A stretch of DNA of 64,000 nucleotides from Phialophora verrucosa (GCA_002099365.1 MSED01000005.1:62001-126000); one strand, 5' to 3'. Numbered from the stretch's first letter, positions 33,883 to 45,000 are shown. The notes: generated by a model from the letters alone, not told the origin. Made by a program: numbers and translations.

Positions 33883-35262
33883 TCACAGCTTTGCCTTCTC
33901 GGCAATCAGCGTGTAGCTCTTGGGGTAACTTTCCAGCCGATCTCTCTGCATCTCGCCGACGTTCCTGAATCCAGCAGTGAGCATGGAGATGTCGAATTCA
34001 GCAAGCAGACTCTTGAAGACGTGGCGAACACCTTCCTCGCCCATGCAAGCAAGCCCGTACACATACAAACGGCCGACCCAGACGAATTTGGCACCAATAC
34101 ACAATGCCTTGATCACGTCCGATGCCCCTCTCACGCCGGAGTCAAACATGACGGTGATCTTCTCTCCCACGCCTGCATTGATGATGTTCTCGAGAGCGTC
34201 CAAACTGGCGATCGCGCCGTCGACTTGACGACCAGCATGGTTGGAGACGACAATGCCATCCACACCAAGATCGACGCAGTGTTGTGCGTCAGCGACAGAT
34301 TGGATCCTGCAAAAATCGATCAGAAACGTGTCGAGGGACGAAAGGTGGAAGCAGGGCACGACTCACCCTTTGATGCAGAAGGGCTTCCCACCACTCAACT
34401 CCTTCCACGTCTTCATCACCCAAGGAATCTTCTCCCAACTGAACGCCCTCCCGTGCCAAACGTTATCAATCCACGCCGCACCCGCTTCTTCCGGGGACTT
34501 TTTCGGATCGATACCCATCTCCTTCAGACGTTTCTGGAACACCGGGTCCGCGAGGCCCAAGTCGGCGCCGATGCCGCGGTAGAAGGCGTAGTTGGATGTC
34601 GCGACGTCGTCGTGGCGCCAGCCAAGCTGCCACGTGTCGGTGGTGAGGATGCAGGCTGTAAATCCACTGTCCACGGCACGCTTGAGGAGGGAGACCGCGA
34701 GCTCGTCGTCGTGTGGGAGGTACAGTTGGAAGAAGCGGACGGGGGAGTCGTTGTCTGCACCCTCGACTTTGACGGCCTCAGGTAGCTGTCGGCCGGCATC
34801 ATTCGCCGCCGCAACATCCTCAATTGTACTCGAACTCGCGGTACTTAACCCATAAGGCAGGCGAAGCTGGCCTGCAACCTTGGCCACGGGAAGCTCGCCT
34901 TTGGGGTGGTAGATCTTGTTGATCCCAATCGGCGCGAAGCCAATCGGCGCCGAAACCTTATGGCCAAACAACGTGGTTGTCGTGTCTCGCTCATTCACGT
35001 CCACCAGCTGATGCGGGATGATTCTATGCCGGAAGAAAGCCTGTCGATTGGCGAGGTGCGTCCAGCTGTTTCCGGCATTGGACTGAGCGTAGAAGCGGCC
35101 GTTGATGGACAGAGATTCCTCGGCCAGGGATTCGAGCTTATCGGGCCGGGTGTTGAAGGGAGCGGATTTCCCTTCGTTTAGAGCCCAGAAGGCATTGCGT
35201 TGTTCTTGCTGCCAGTGTGGCGTCGTGCGGTGGTATAACTTGGGAATCTTGCTGTCGCTCAT
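33883..35262 (-). CDS. FMN-dependent alpha-hydroxy-acid oxidase (lactate monooxygenase-like)
   Basis: Exons 35262-34367 and 34306-33883 (439 aa). TIM-barrel flavoenzyme of the glycolate oxidase/lactate dehydrogenase family. Visible motifs: APIGFAPIGINKIYHPKGEL (flavin loop), LSTASSSTIEDVA, and VVSNHAGRQVDGA with the catalytic H322 and the substrate-binding arginine. The long N-terminal part and the APIG...HP.GE motif are closer to lactate 2-monooxygenase and related dehydrogenases than to plant glycolate oxidase. ATG 35262 is favoured over one 33 bp upstream because the conserved part begins soon after. No cytochrome b2 domain is present, so it is not an Cyb2-type mitochondrial enzyme. The substrate is probably L-lactate or a related 2-hydroxy acid. 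Confidence 0.92.
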
Positions 35263-36558
35263 TTTGGAGAAATGGTATAGTCCAACGCCGAGCAAAGCAA
35301 TTGTAAATTAAATGTGAGTCACGATGTCGTGGAACCGATGGCACCTACTATGATGGTTCGGGATATCAATTCGAGGACTGAGGTCTTACATGTCATGCAA
35401 CAGGAGGATTTTATAGTACAACCAAACCGATTTCCAAAACCCCCAGAGATCAGTTGCAGTATGACATCTCTATCAACGGCGCACTGTCCGGCAGATGAAG
35501 TGGCCGACGTCGTCACTACTACGCGTAAGAGGAAGAGACATGACGTTGAGTGGTGATGTAGGAGTGGAGATTGTGTGATGGGAAGAGCGTGAAGATCGAT
35601 GCCCGTAAAATAAGAGAAAATGAAGGGATCTCGGAGCTTGTTTGGTTGGGCGATGCTTGTCTCTCGCCTCGATTCGCCATCGTCGGAGCATTTTCCGGGC
35701 GGAGTTCTTCAGGACTTATGAACAGTCACTGACTTACCTCACTCGAACTTACTCTGTGGGAGCTCGATTCATTCCTGCTGCGCTTCCGTCAATTCATTAC
35801 CCTGCGGCAAAGAAATGGTCACACATACGAGGTACTCAGGCGCCGATCAGTCTAACGGTACGAAGCACTACCCGAGTCTGGACCCAAGTCGCGGAGTCGG
35901 CTGGTCGGTCTCGAGGCTGTGTCTTGATGGATCATTATGGACATCAATGATGTCGCGGCAGCCAGGACAGACGGATCGATGGCCAGCGTTACACATTGCT
36001 GTCGACTAGAGCCAGACTCGGTCTCTGGGTCGGGTGGGACAGCTACGGTAACCCCCCTTACACCACCGCAACCATCCCGATCTCCATGAGACAAGACAAG
36101 TCGCAGGCTACCCGCATGCATTCACTGCCTCGTTACCAACTCGAACATAGGAGGCGCCGATATTGAATGCGTCGGGACGCGTGGTTCTGGCCATCCCATG
36201 CTGTCGAGACAAAATCACTCAACACCAAATACCTCAATCCTCTTCCCTCTTGCTTGCGTCACCAGCTAACGAGCAGTATTGAGCTTCTGCCTTGCGAACC
36301 ATGGCCAGCGCTTGCACGACCTCGTTCAACCAACCAGTGCTCGCAGAATTGGCAGAGCGAATTGCGCCAAATCCGCCCCCAACTGAGGCGCACACATGTG
36401 CAGTTGCTCAACATGGCAACTGCAGTGTTGCCAATCTAGGAGGCGAGTCTCCAAATCCCGCAGGCAACAATGACCAGGTCTTGATCACATGAGCCATTGT
36501 ACGCCTATATGATGAGCGTCCAGAGGATGACTGCGAGGGAAGATATCGAGCCTCGTGC
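35263..36558. other. Divergent intergenic region (1.3 kb)
   Basis: Between divergent genes; no coding signal recognised. It should contain both promoters. Confidence 0.4.
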
Positions 36559-37911
36559 TTGCGAAGCACAATTACAGATATGGCTCACATTGAGATCGCA
36601 GACAACTTCCCTGCCCCTGGAGCGATTAAGTTATCAGCTGAGAAAATTACATGTTGCTACTGGCTAACGAAACACAAACGCCACTGCTCTCGAACCGTAA
36701 AGATTGATCCTGACGCAGCCAGAAAGGTGCAGGAGAATCTGGTCATCGTTCGTCGTGCCGAAGACCGTCTAACTTCGGACCTCTGCTCGTCCGTGATCGA
36801 AGACTTGCTTGACCTTTCTTGCTGTTGGCAGCACAAAATAGAACTCCACTGTGGCACTCTCCTAGGCGGCGAGGTTCGACGACGATGGCGAGACCAGCTG
36901 AATGCTGTGCAACCGGAAGCGGCCGTGGTCGGGACAGCAAGGGCCGCGCCATCTTCAGCGGTCGTTGATGAAACAGATACCAGCCGGGTGGAAATGTCGG
37001 TTGCTCGTCAAACTGTACCTCGACAGAATCTCAGATCAAGTCGACCTGTTGCCCACTCAGAACCGCAACGACCAGATGATGCTGCACATACTCAAGAATC
37101 GGACTTCATTCCAATGCAAAGACCGGGACGGACAGTCGCCCAAAAGCTCCTCCAGGGTCCCACAAGCCAACGGTTATGCCAGATCAGAGACCTCTACGCT
37201 TACTGGAGGATATCAAGTCCAGGGATGCTCAAGATAGGAGTTTCTACAGACGTCATCGCTCGGCTAGCAACTTGGAGTCGGAAATGTCGCTATCAGCCTA
37301 TCCTGAAACACCACCTGAAGGACGTTCCCTATGCAGAACTCGTCGAAGGCCTAATACATTCAGAACTACTCCAATTCTGGCGGAGAGAGATCCGCTGCAA
37401 ACACAACCCGAACTGCCCAACTAAACACAAGGAATGGTTCGAGGTGGATGATGCAGTCGCATTCAGAGTGATGGACAATTGGGCCAATTGGATGAGGCTC
37501 GCTGAGCCTTACGATGGTGAAGGCCGTCTGAAACCCACGTGGCGCTCGAGCATCGAGGACATGGAGGCGAGTGGAACACCTGTGACTGCTCAACGCGTAT
37601 TGGACGTGGTCGAACGCTCCCAAGGGAGCATTACTGCGCCAAGCGACGACGCCCTCGCTCTCGGAACTGGAAACACGGTAACAGTGTCATCAGTGGATGG
37701 AACGCCTGGAACATCTATCGACGCAACCGCGCCGGCGCCAGTGATCGTTGACGATGCGAACACTGCCACTGTTCTCTCCGCAATCGCCGACATCATATTG
37801 TCTCTCTCAGCATCACAGAAATGTCAACTTCGAGTTTTGTTGCAAGAAAGGACACCGCGCAGGGTCTTTTCCTCTTTGCCTCCTTCGAAGCCTCTCGTTC
37901 CTGCGGTATAA
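36559..37911 (+). CDS. DUF1766/T5orf172 (Mug113-like, GIY-YIG fold) protein
   Basis: Single exon of up to 450 aa; translation may instead start at ATG 36580 (MAHIEIADNF). Residues about 210-300 are the DUF1766/T5orf172 domain: LYAYWRISSPGMLKIGVSTD, VIARLATWSRKC, YAELVEGLIHSELLQFWRRE and HKEWFEV, a divergent GIY-YIG nuclease fold with the arginine and the glutamate retained. The N-terminal 110 residues have many cysteines and histidines (CCYWLTKHKRHC, LSCCWQHKIELHCG) that could form a zinc site. The middle is disordered. The family is widespread in filamentous fungi; the S. pombe member is called meiotically up-regulated gene 113. Nuclease activity is not proven. Confidence 0.85.
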   Translation: MRSTITDMAHIEIADNFPAPGAIKLSAEKITCCYWLTKHKRHCSRTVKIDPDAARKVQENLVIVRRAEDRLTSDLCSSVIEDLLDLSCCWQHKIELHCGTLLGGEVRRRWRDQLNAVQPEAAVVGTARAAPSSAVVDETDTSRVEMSVARQTVPRQNLRSSRPVAHSEPQRPDDAAHTQESDFIPMQRPGRTVAQKLLQGPTSQRLCQIRDLYAYWRISSPGMLKIGVSTDVIARLATWSRKCRYQPILKHHLKDVPYAELVEGLIHSELLQFWRREIRCKHNPNCPTKHKEWFEVDDAVAFRVMDNWANWMRLAEPYDGEGRLKPTWRSSIEDMEASGTPVTAQRVLDVVERSQGSITAPSDDALALGTGNTVTVSSVDGTPGTSIDATAPAPVIVDDANTATVLSAIADIILSLSASQKCQLRVLLQERTPRRVFSSLPPSKPLVPAV

Positions 37912-39223
37912 ATGCTTCTTCGCTCTTACGACATGATTAACCTGGCTGATGTTGGCGGATCGTCCGTTGAGTCGTGGGCCAACGCCCTGGTGTTGACCAC
38001 TCGACAATTTCTGTGAGGACAGCTGCCATCAATGCGTTATCACTGACGGGCCTCAAGCAACAAGTGTTGGAGAAATAAAGAGCCACTGGCTTGCGGATCA
38101 AGAAAAGCTCACTGCCAGGGCACTATCCTGCTACACATGTGGCGGCGCATGCACCTGCAAGAAGCACCAGCCTCTGCTTCCTGCATGTGAGATGCCGGAC
38201 TTCGCGCGCTGTGCAGACATGGGCTGGGAGAAGATCTCGTTGCGTTGGATTGATGCTTTTCCGGGGCGATATGTCGCTATGATTGGCTGATTCTAGCTGG
38301 ACACTTCTCTCTACCGACTGACCCAGAGACGAGAGCCTTGGGCTCGATGGCGCGCTTGCAGACTTGGATGGTCTCTGCAGTTTCTGATACCTGGTCTGAT
38401 GGAGGGGTTCGGCCCCAGCCACGGATCGTGGGAGCTACAGGAAGATCTGGGCTCCAACGGGCTCCAGTACTTCTAGAGCAGGACCAAGCACGCCAAGTGG
38501 GCTGTCGACAGCACCTACTTCGAGGTTAAAGAGATCACAGACTGGCGAAGGCCACACATTGTTGCCATTTCATCCGGTGGAAGGGTGTCAGTTCGGACTA
38601 TGACTCTTGGGAGCCACGGGAGCGTCGGCGCATCACTGGTCACGGATTTCAAAAAGAAAGAGCATTGCTTGATCAAGCCCGTTGGTGTTGTTTGAAAGTG
38701 GCGTCTACTGGGGCCTGGACTATTATCCATCCCTTTGCTCGGGAAGGTATTAGGTCGTGCTGGTATTTAGAATGTGTCGGTTTCCAGCTCTGAAAGCATC
38801 GACAGGCGCCACGGTGCGTCGTCAATATTGTTTTGACAGCAAAGAGCGTCCTAAGAGGGGAAGTGGGAGACACGGCTCGGATAATCCGCATGGTTATTGA
38901 CGCGATACCTCAGTGACCCGCCATCGTGGCGTCGAATAGTATGGCATGTCGCAAGGCCTCTATATCAATCCCTGCATGGCCAGACTGAATTCATACTGCA
39001 TCAGACGTGTCTATTGCGTCTCGTGAGATCTTGGGAGGCAGGTGGTTGTTACAGCGGAATTTCCAAAGTGAAGATCGGAATTGTGCATGATGCTGACTAG
39101 TGTCTTGGCAAATGTTGCAATGGTTCGGGAGGCGTCTTGGCAGATTTTGCATGACTCAGCCAAAAGGATTCGGATATTCCTGCCCAGCGTTTGAGCAGTA
39201 TTACGTCTCCCTTCGACACCATC
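37912..39223. other. Intergenic region (1.3 kb)
   Basis: Between two plus-strand genes. Short ORFs only, none recognised. Confidence 0.4.
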
Positions 39224-41311
39224 ATGTCTTCTGTCCGCCATGTGGACGCGGGCCACCCGTTCAAGGGTCGTCTGGCGTATCTGCCTGCATTGTTGAGCCC
39301 GTCAGAGGCCCTCCACCCTCATCAGCAACCACCAGAATCCGAAGAACGCGTATCGGATATGGCGCAGGCGGTTCCCCCGCCGCGTCTGGCCGGGTTGAAG
39401 AGGAAGAGGCCCCGCGCCGCACGAGCATGTGAGTTCTGCAGAGCTAAAAAGCATCGCTGCGATGAGCTTCTTCCATGTGCGAGGTGCGAGAAGCGGAACC
39501 AGCCTTGCATCTACAAAGACGCGGATCTTGCTCGCGAGCGCTTCCACGCTCTTGCAGATCGAGAGCGTGACGGCGTGCAAGCAGGCAGCACGAATACCAC
39601 ACCCGGCACCATCCGTGGAGGCGTGGATCTTGATCACACATTTCACGACCATGCAAACGAAGAAGTCCGCGAAATCAATCCTCACACTATGAACACCGAG
39701 TTCCATGGGCCAACGTCTTCTCTCGCGTTCCTCGCGGCTGTACAACATCATGCGAATGAAGAGGGCGCTCAGACGACCGAGCAGCCGCGATCTTTGGTGT
39801 CCGCCTTCCATAATGAGTCCTTTCCGCCCCAGTCTACCAGGCGGAGGTCAGCAGAAGCGCAGTTGCCGTCCTCGACCCGATATCATTTTCGCCAGTCTCG
39901 GTTCTTCCTCGATGGATATTTCCAGAACCTGCATTTCATCCATCCTGTCATATCTCGGGATGACTTCTTCTCAAAATGTGAAGATCTCTGGTTCGGCCGA
40001 TCTGAAAATCCACCTACAAGCTTTGTGGCCCTTTACTACGCCGTCATGAGTCTCGGTGCCATCATTCAGGAATGGGATGAAGAGATCCTTGACGGCATGG
40101 GGCGGTTCGATTGGGCCAGGAAGATGTTCCATTTGGCATCTAGTGCTTTGGAACTGACACCCAGCCATAATGATCTGCAGACTGTCCAAGCCTGCCTCGT
40201 CATGGCGAAGGTGTGCCAGAACGAGTTGAACCCTCACCTGGCGTATATGTATCTAGGCAGAGCAGTACGTACTGCGCTGTCGGCAGGCTTCAATCGAAGA
40301 CCGCGGCCGAGTGCAACAGCCGGAAGATCTGAAGCTCATTCTGACATTGCCAGGACTTGGTGGGGTTTGTATTCACTGGAGGTGGAGATGAGCTTCGCCC
40401 TTGGCCGTCCTGACTCTCTCGGAGTAGACATCTACCACAACCAAACGATGCCGGCTGTGGACGAGACAGAACATGCTATTCTTGCACCAATGGTCGGCTT
40501 CGCGCGCCTCGTTCGCAAAGTGTCGGTTTCAATATACGCATCTGCACAGTCTACCTCTGCGAGGCTTGCAATAGCCGCGGAGATCGAAAGCGAAATGGAT
40601 ACCTGGCTCACGTCCGTGCCAAGTATTATCCGCCCGAGCTTCCACGGCGAACAGTTGTCTACAATGATCAAAGAACCAAAATGGGCCAAAAAGCAGAAAC
40701 ATACCTTGAAGTTCAGGTACCTTAATGTCAAGATGGTCCTCTATCGACCTTTTCTCTTGCATGCTGCCGCGACAGACGGTCCACCAGAACCCGTACTTCA
40801 GACAGCAGTGAACACGTGTGTTTCCTCGGCACGAGCTACCATTCAGTTGATGCATCAAATGTACTGCGAGCTCTCCTATTTCCGTACTTGGTGGTATAAC
40901 GTTACCTACACCTTATACGGGGCGTCAATCATTCTATGCTATCTATCGAGGCTGGCCCGATACGAAGAGCAACAGGATTTGCAGAGGTATATCGATATGA
41001 GCATCACTGTTCTGAATGCCATGGAGGATCACTTTGTCGCTAGAAAGGCGGGCGCTGTCTTGCAAGAGGCGGTACAGCATGCTAAACACAAAGACAGCTC
41101 TAGCCGAACATGGGTCCCTCAACAAGCTCCGCAAGCAGCTGAAACTCCTCTCATGCAACTGGCAAACGTGTCTGCCGAAGCATGCGGGCCACGTCCTTTG
41201 GATGAACCACTCTTGGATCCCTTCCATGATGTTACCCTCGATTTCATGGGCCAAATCTTTCCCTTTGATGAAAACTACGTATCCCCCTGGCCGAGTTACG
41301 CTCCACGTTAG
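39224..41311 (+). CDS. Zn(II)2Cys6 transcription factor with fungal_trans domain
   Basis: Single exon, 695 aa from the first ATG. Zinc cluster C69-x2-C72-x6-C79-x5-C85-x2-C88-x6-C95 (CEFCRAKKHRCDELLPC and following), preceded by a basic patch KRKRPRAARA. Residues about 215-470 form the fungal_trans regulatory domain (FLDGYFQNLHFIHPVISRDD, FVALYYAVMSLGAIIQEWDE, ARTWWGLYSLEVEMSFALGR). The stop codon TAG (41309-41311) overlaps the stop of the convergent hydrolase gene. It lies next to a hydrolase and an FAD monooxygenase and may be a pathway-specific regulator for them; that is by context only. Confidence 0.93.
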   Translation: MSSVRHVDAGHPFKGRLAYLPALLSPSEALHPHQQPPESEERVSDMAQAVPPPRLAGLKRKRPRAARACEFCRAKKHRCDELLPCARCEKRNQPCIYKDADLARERFHALADRERDGVQAGSTNTTPGTIRGGVDLDHTFHDHANEEVREINPHTMNTEFHGPTSSLAFLAAVQHHANEEGAQTTEQPRSLVSAFHNESFPPQSTRRRSAEAQLPSSTRYHFRQSRFFLDGYFQNLHFIHPVISRDDFFSKCEDLWFGRSENPPTSFVALYYAVMSLGAIIQEWDEEILDGMGRFDWARKMFHLASSALELTPSHNDLQTVQACLVMAKVCQNELNPHLAYMYLGRAVRTALSAGFNRRPRPSATAGRSEAHSDIARTWWGLYSLEVEMSFALGRPDSLGVDIYHNQTMPAVDETEHAILAPMVGFARLVRKVSVSIYASAQSTSARLAIAAEIESEMDTWLTSVPSIIRPSFHGEQLSTMIKEPKWAKKQKHTLKFRYLNVKMVLYRPFLLHAAATDGPPEPVLQTAVNTCVSSARATIQLMHQMYCELSYFRTWWYNVTYTLYGASIILCYLSRLARYEEQQDLQRYIDMSITVLNAMEDHFVARKAGAVLQEAVQHAKHKDSSSRTWVPQQAPQAAETPLMQLANVSAEACGPRPLDEPLLDPFHDVTLDFMGQIFPFDENYVSPWPSYAPR

Positions 41312-42267
41312 TGCTTGAAAACTGCTTGGTTGATGAAATCAAGCACCTTCTCGGCCCAGGCCTCTTCAGCTTGAATGCCTGTTCCCAGGCTCAGAACAGG
41401 ACTGATGTGGTTATGGCCTTCCACCACCGCCTCCGACAGGTTATTGCTGACAACTTGCGCACCCCTCCATTCCTTAACAAAGTCGTCCTTCGGCACCAAT
41501 ATCTCGGTTTTGGGGTCGAGGCTCCCCGTTACCACCTGAAACGAGACCTCTTTGAGGTCGTTGATAGAGCCGTCCTCCTTGGAGGCTCTTAACAGGCCGA
41601 GCGGAGCTTGCTGGCGCACGTTATTGCCATAATATGCCGTGAGCGTCTCTGCCCTCTCAGCAACCGCCTGGTCGAAGTGAAACGGGACAGCAAGGAATGT
41701 TACGCCTGACAGTCTCACACTCGCGGCGTCTCGTCCCAGGATTGTCTGCCGGCTCGCCGCGAACTGGGGCGCAAACAGATACGTGGCCAGGTGGACACCA
41801 CCGGCGGAGTTCCCTATGATATACAGACTGAGAGGCCTGCTCGGATCATGCTGAATGTTCTCCTGAATGAATTGGATGACCAGTGCTAGGTCTTCTCCAC
41901 CCGAAGGAAATCTCGCCCCGTGGCTGATTAACCGATAGTCGGGTATGACGACCTTACACCCCAATCGCTCCGCGAAGAAGTGGCCGACGTTGGCATAAAC
42001 CAATCCCTCCGGAAAATTCGGGTTAATCTTGTCACCTCTGACAAGGCCACCACCGTAGAGGAAAATCACCAATTTATTATGCGATTGTGGGCTGTTGACT
42101 GGAGTATACAAGTCCAGCTGCTGACGTGGATGTTTGCCATATGTGAAGGACTCTCTTTCTGTCGCCTTAATCGCATCCGCCTGCTGTAGCAGTAAAGGAG
42201 TATAAACCTTGTACGTTGGCAGCAGGACTTCGCCGATTGCTGTTCCGAATCCTGGCAATTGCTCCAT
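41308..42267 (-). CDS. Alpha/beta hydrolase (esterase/lipase type)
   Basis: Single exon, 319 aa. Alpha/beta hydrolase fold: oxyanion-hole motif FLYGGGLVRG (a YGGG version of HGGG), nucleophile elbow IIGNSAGGVH, a probable catalytic aspartate in VTGSLDPKTE, and histidine in VVEGHNHISPV. No signal peptide is obvious, so it is probably intracellular. Similar proteins are annotated as carboxylesterase or BD-FAE-type hydrolases. Its TAA (41308-41310) overlaps the TAG of the convergent regulator gene, so the coding regions share three bases. It lies 630 bp upstream of an FAD monooxygenase gene, on the same strand and after it in the transcription direction. Confidence 0.9.
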   Translation of the reverse strand: MEQLPGFGTAIGEVLLPTYKVYTPLLLQQADAIKATERESFTYGKHPRQQLDLYTPVNSPQSHNKLVIFLYGGGLVRGDKINPNFPEGLVYANVGHFFAERLGCKVVIPDYRLISHGARFPSGGEDLALVIQFIQENIQHDPSRPLSLYIIGNSAGGVHLATYLFAPQFAASRQTILGRDAASVRLSGVTFLAVPFHFDQAVAERAETLTAYYGNNVRQQAPLGLLRASKEDGSINDLKEVSFQVVTGSLDPKTEILVPKDDFVKEWRGAQVVSNNLSEAVVEGHNHISPVLSLGTGIQAEEAWAEKVLDFINQAVFKH

Positions 42268-42897
42268 CGTGGTTAGAGCGGCCTCTTGGTTCTTGAAAGA
42301 GACTTTGATAAATCGCTATGAGTTCTACCCATATCAGACTCATCAGGGACGGCACTTCATTGCGATCACCTGCCGAGAATCTTTACCCCCCAGCCCGACT
42401 TTTCCCCACCAACCCCGCCGCCGGATGATGCGCAGACATTCTCCAAAGTTCGGGATTTCCGGTGTCATGGCGCTCATCTCATGTCAAGGTGTTGGACACG
42501 GCTAAATTGAGTTCGGCGAGAATGCATCGGGTTGACGACCAATTGAATCCGGAAGTGAGAAGATTGTTCGGAGGAGACGTTCGAACAAAGGTATGCTATT
42601 CAGACAAAAGGAGAGAGATGAGATCTTCGCGTAACAACTTGGCCGTGAATTCTTCCCCTTACCGAGTCGATGGTAAGAAGCATTCGGCAGACCACCATTG
42701 TCAATACGCTGATGTTCAATTTAGGACTCTCGTCCCGGAAGGACAACCCTGGCTCTATAGTCACACAACGCCTACCGCGAGTCCGGCGAGGCGGTAGCAT
42801 CCAACCTGTGCAAGAATGAATCGACAATGCGACAGACTCGGCCTTGGGCATGTTCAAAACCGGCATATGGAAAGAAATAAAATGGTCTAAGCGCCGC
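42268..42897. other. Intergenic region (630 bp)
   Basis: Promoter region of the hydrolase and 3' flank of the monooxygenase; nothing else seen. Confidence 0.4.
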
Positions 42898-44434
42898 TCA
42901 AACTGTCAAGTCCGGCTTATCCCAACCCATCCGTACAATATTGTCTTCGAATCTCGCATTTACTCTCTTATGCGCTAGGTCGGACGAGAGACCGACTTCC
43001 ATTGCGCCTCGTGGTATCATTTCAGCCTCATAAGCGTTGATGGCATTATTGAGACTTTTCTTTCCGATGTACACAGCGGTCAATGCGTCGACAATTTCAC
43101 TTGCGTCCTTCATTGCGTTGTTCAGTCCCTGTCCTCTATCTAAAACGTCATCGGATGGTTAGTTCTGCCGGTATCTGGAAGTGGCCTGCCTTACGTGGGA
43201 GCATTGCATGCGCTGCATCTCCAGCTAGTGTGATCCTGCCATCTCTGTTGTCCCAGCGAAAGGGAATGAACTGCGCTCCGCGATCGACAGGGACTATCTC
43301 GTCGTCTTTCAAGGCCAGCACCGCAGTCCTCCAGGGCTCACAGAAACGCGAGACATTCTCCTGGAAGAAATGTAGCCTCTCCCTTGGGCTGCTGAAATCG
43401 GACACGTACGGAGGGCCGCTCCACGAGAAGAAGACTTGAAACGTCCAGTTTTGAGGGTGCTCTTTGTCAGAAGCGTCGACGACTGCGAGACAAGAGCAAC
43501 ATGTTAGCCTTTGACATGCAGCATGCTACCACCTACGTACCTGCAAGGAGGATAATCTCTCCTCGATCGGAGAATGCGAGTTTCACAATGGGATGATGCA
43601 TGCGCAAGAAGACCGCCTGTTCCGCATCGTACTTGGCGATATGGTTGATAAGAGTCAGACCAGTATCGACGAGTTTGCCTTTTTCTCCACACAGATACTC
43701 TCGCACTCGAGACCTGGAGCCATCGCTGCCTATTATGCAGGCACCACAGACACGGGAGCCATCCTCAAACTCAACCGCTAGCTGTCCAGATGGTCGCAGA
43801 TCGATGCATCGCAGACGCTTGTTACACTACAAGCCAACTGGTCAGCAGCGTCTCCGAAGACATGCAATCTTCCACTCAACCTGTATGTTCAACTTTTGAT
43901 TCTGCGTCAAGAACTTCCGCAGCCGTTTCCGCGAGACTCGAGTAATGACTGGCATCTGGACATAGCGTACAATCTGTCCCGTATCGGCGTCAAGGTGTGG
44001 AAATGCTTCATTCTCTTTCCAGTCGTAGTGAGGGTCGACTGTCGCCTCCCGGAGACGAGTCGCAAGACTGTCCGGCAAGACCTTCTTCAGGTACTCTTCG
44101 CCCCAGTGAAGGAGCATCCCTATGATCATTCCATCAGCAACCCTGCGGTCGGTCGATCTGCGCCCTCGCTCACCCCAGTCACGAGTCTTGTTCAGGAAGT
44201 CCTCTTCTGTGTCGCGCTCGAATAGCACGTAAGGAACCCCAGCCTGCCGGCTCTTAGCTGCGAACCCTCTTGTCCTTCTTCCCAACCGCTCACCTTCTCC
44301 AGGCCAGAGGCAATTGCCAGTCCGCAATTTCCTGTCAAATGAGCAGTCAGAACGTGGATTATTTCGTCTTGCGCACTATAAATACCTCCACCGATGATGA
44401 GAACGGGATTTTCCGGGGAAATAGTCGGATCCAT
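42898..44434 (-). CDS. FAD-dependent monooxygenase (salicylate hydroxylase-like)
   Basis: Six exons: 44434-44386, 44331-44294 (38 nt), 44252-43881, 43826-43541, 43482-43195 and 43139-42898; the spliced frame closes at 424 aa. Group A flavoprotein: dinucleotide-binding motif VLIIGGGNCGLAIASGLEK, then VPYVLFERD; DG motif CIIGSDGSRSRVRE; GD motif GRITLAGDAAHAMLPHRGQG. Such enzymes hydroxylate aromatic or polyketide substrates with NAD(P)H and oxygen. The intron at 44253-44293 is only 41 nt and its CTAAG acceptor is unusual, but it is needed to join LEK to SRQAGVPYV. The exact substrate is open. Grouped with a Zn2Cys6 regulator and a hydrolase. Confidence 0.88.
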
Positions 44435-44553
44435 TTCTCGTTCTTCTGTATTGTTCCTGGTCCACTGGAAAAGATGCAAGTCAAGGAAGCTACGTTCATA
44501 TCCTTCATCTTTAGGGCAGTGGTTATATTCTTCAGCCCATATCAGGCTCTCCA

Positions 44554-45000
44554 TCAATCGGGCGCCTGGTGATACAACGAGGTGAGGTGGTGTGGACCGC
44601 TGTTGCATGCCTGATCCAATAGACTCGCGGATATGAAGTCGTTGGCGTGCTCGATGTGGAAAAGGATATTGCGGTACCAGGACGATCTCGACACGCTATG
44701 CTCCCCATCTTCCATTTCGATACCTTCATGTCTGCTGCTGGAGTTCTTCAGCGGCAATACAGTTCGAAAGGACCTAGGCTGCTGCGGCGCCGCCAACACA
44801 ACTGTCAACGGAGATCTCGAGTTCTGCACCTCTTGTCTCCAAGAATCAATTTGACTATCTCGAAGGTTGGGTGTTCCCGTGGTTAGATCGCTAGTGAAGT
44901 CCTCGCTTTCCATGCAGCGCGCAAGTCTCTTAGCTGAGGTCAGCTTCGGACGATACCGACGCGAACCGAGTACGCCAACATTTAGCTGGAAGAAAATCAC
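44554..45000 (-). CDS. Uncertain ORF upstream of the FAD monooxygenase
   Basis: An open frame of up to 148 residues on the minus strand; ATG 44910 would give a shorter form beginning MESEDFTSDLTTGTPNLRDS. Composition is plausible for coding (FRTVLPLKNSSSRHEGIEME, SSWYRNILFHIEHANDFISA), but no family was recognised and no confident intron extends it. It may be a small gene, a relic, or chance. The remaining sequence of 44435-45212 holds nothing else I can name. Confidence 0.25.
   Translation of the reverse strand: MIFFQLNVGVLGSRRYRPKLTSAKRLARCMESEDFTSDLTTGTPNLRDSQIDSWRQEVQNSRSPLTVVLAAPQQPRSFRTVLPLKNSSSRHEGIEMEDGEHSVSRSSWYRNILFHIEHANDFISASLLDQACNSGPHHLTSLYHQAPD

Noticed and set aside
33841..34785. 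Plus-strand ORF of 314 residues
   Set aside because: Antisense to the FMN hydroxyacid oxidase, which has intact catalytic motifs.
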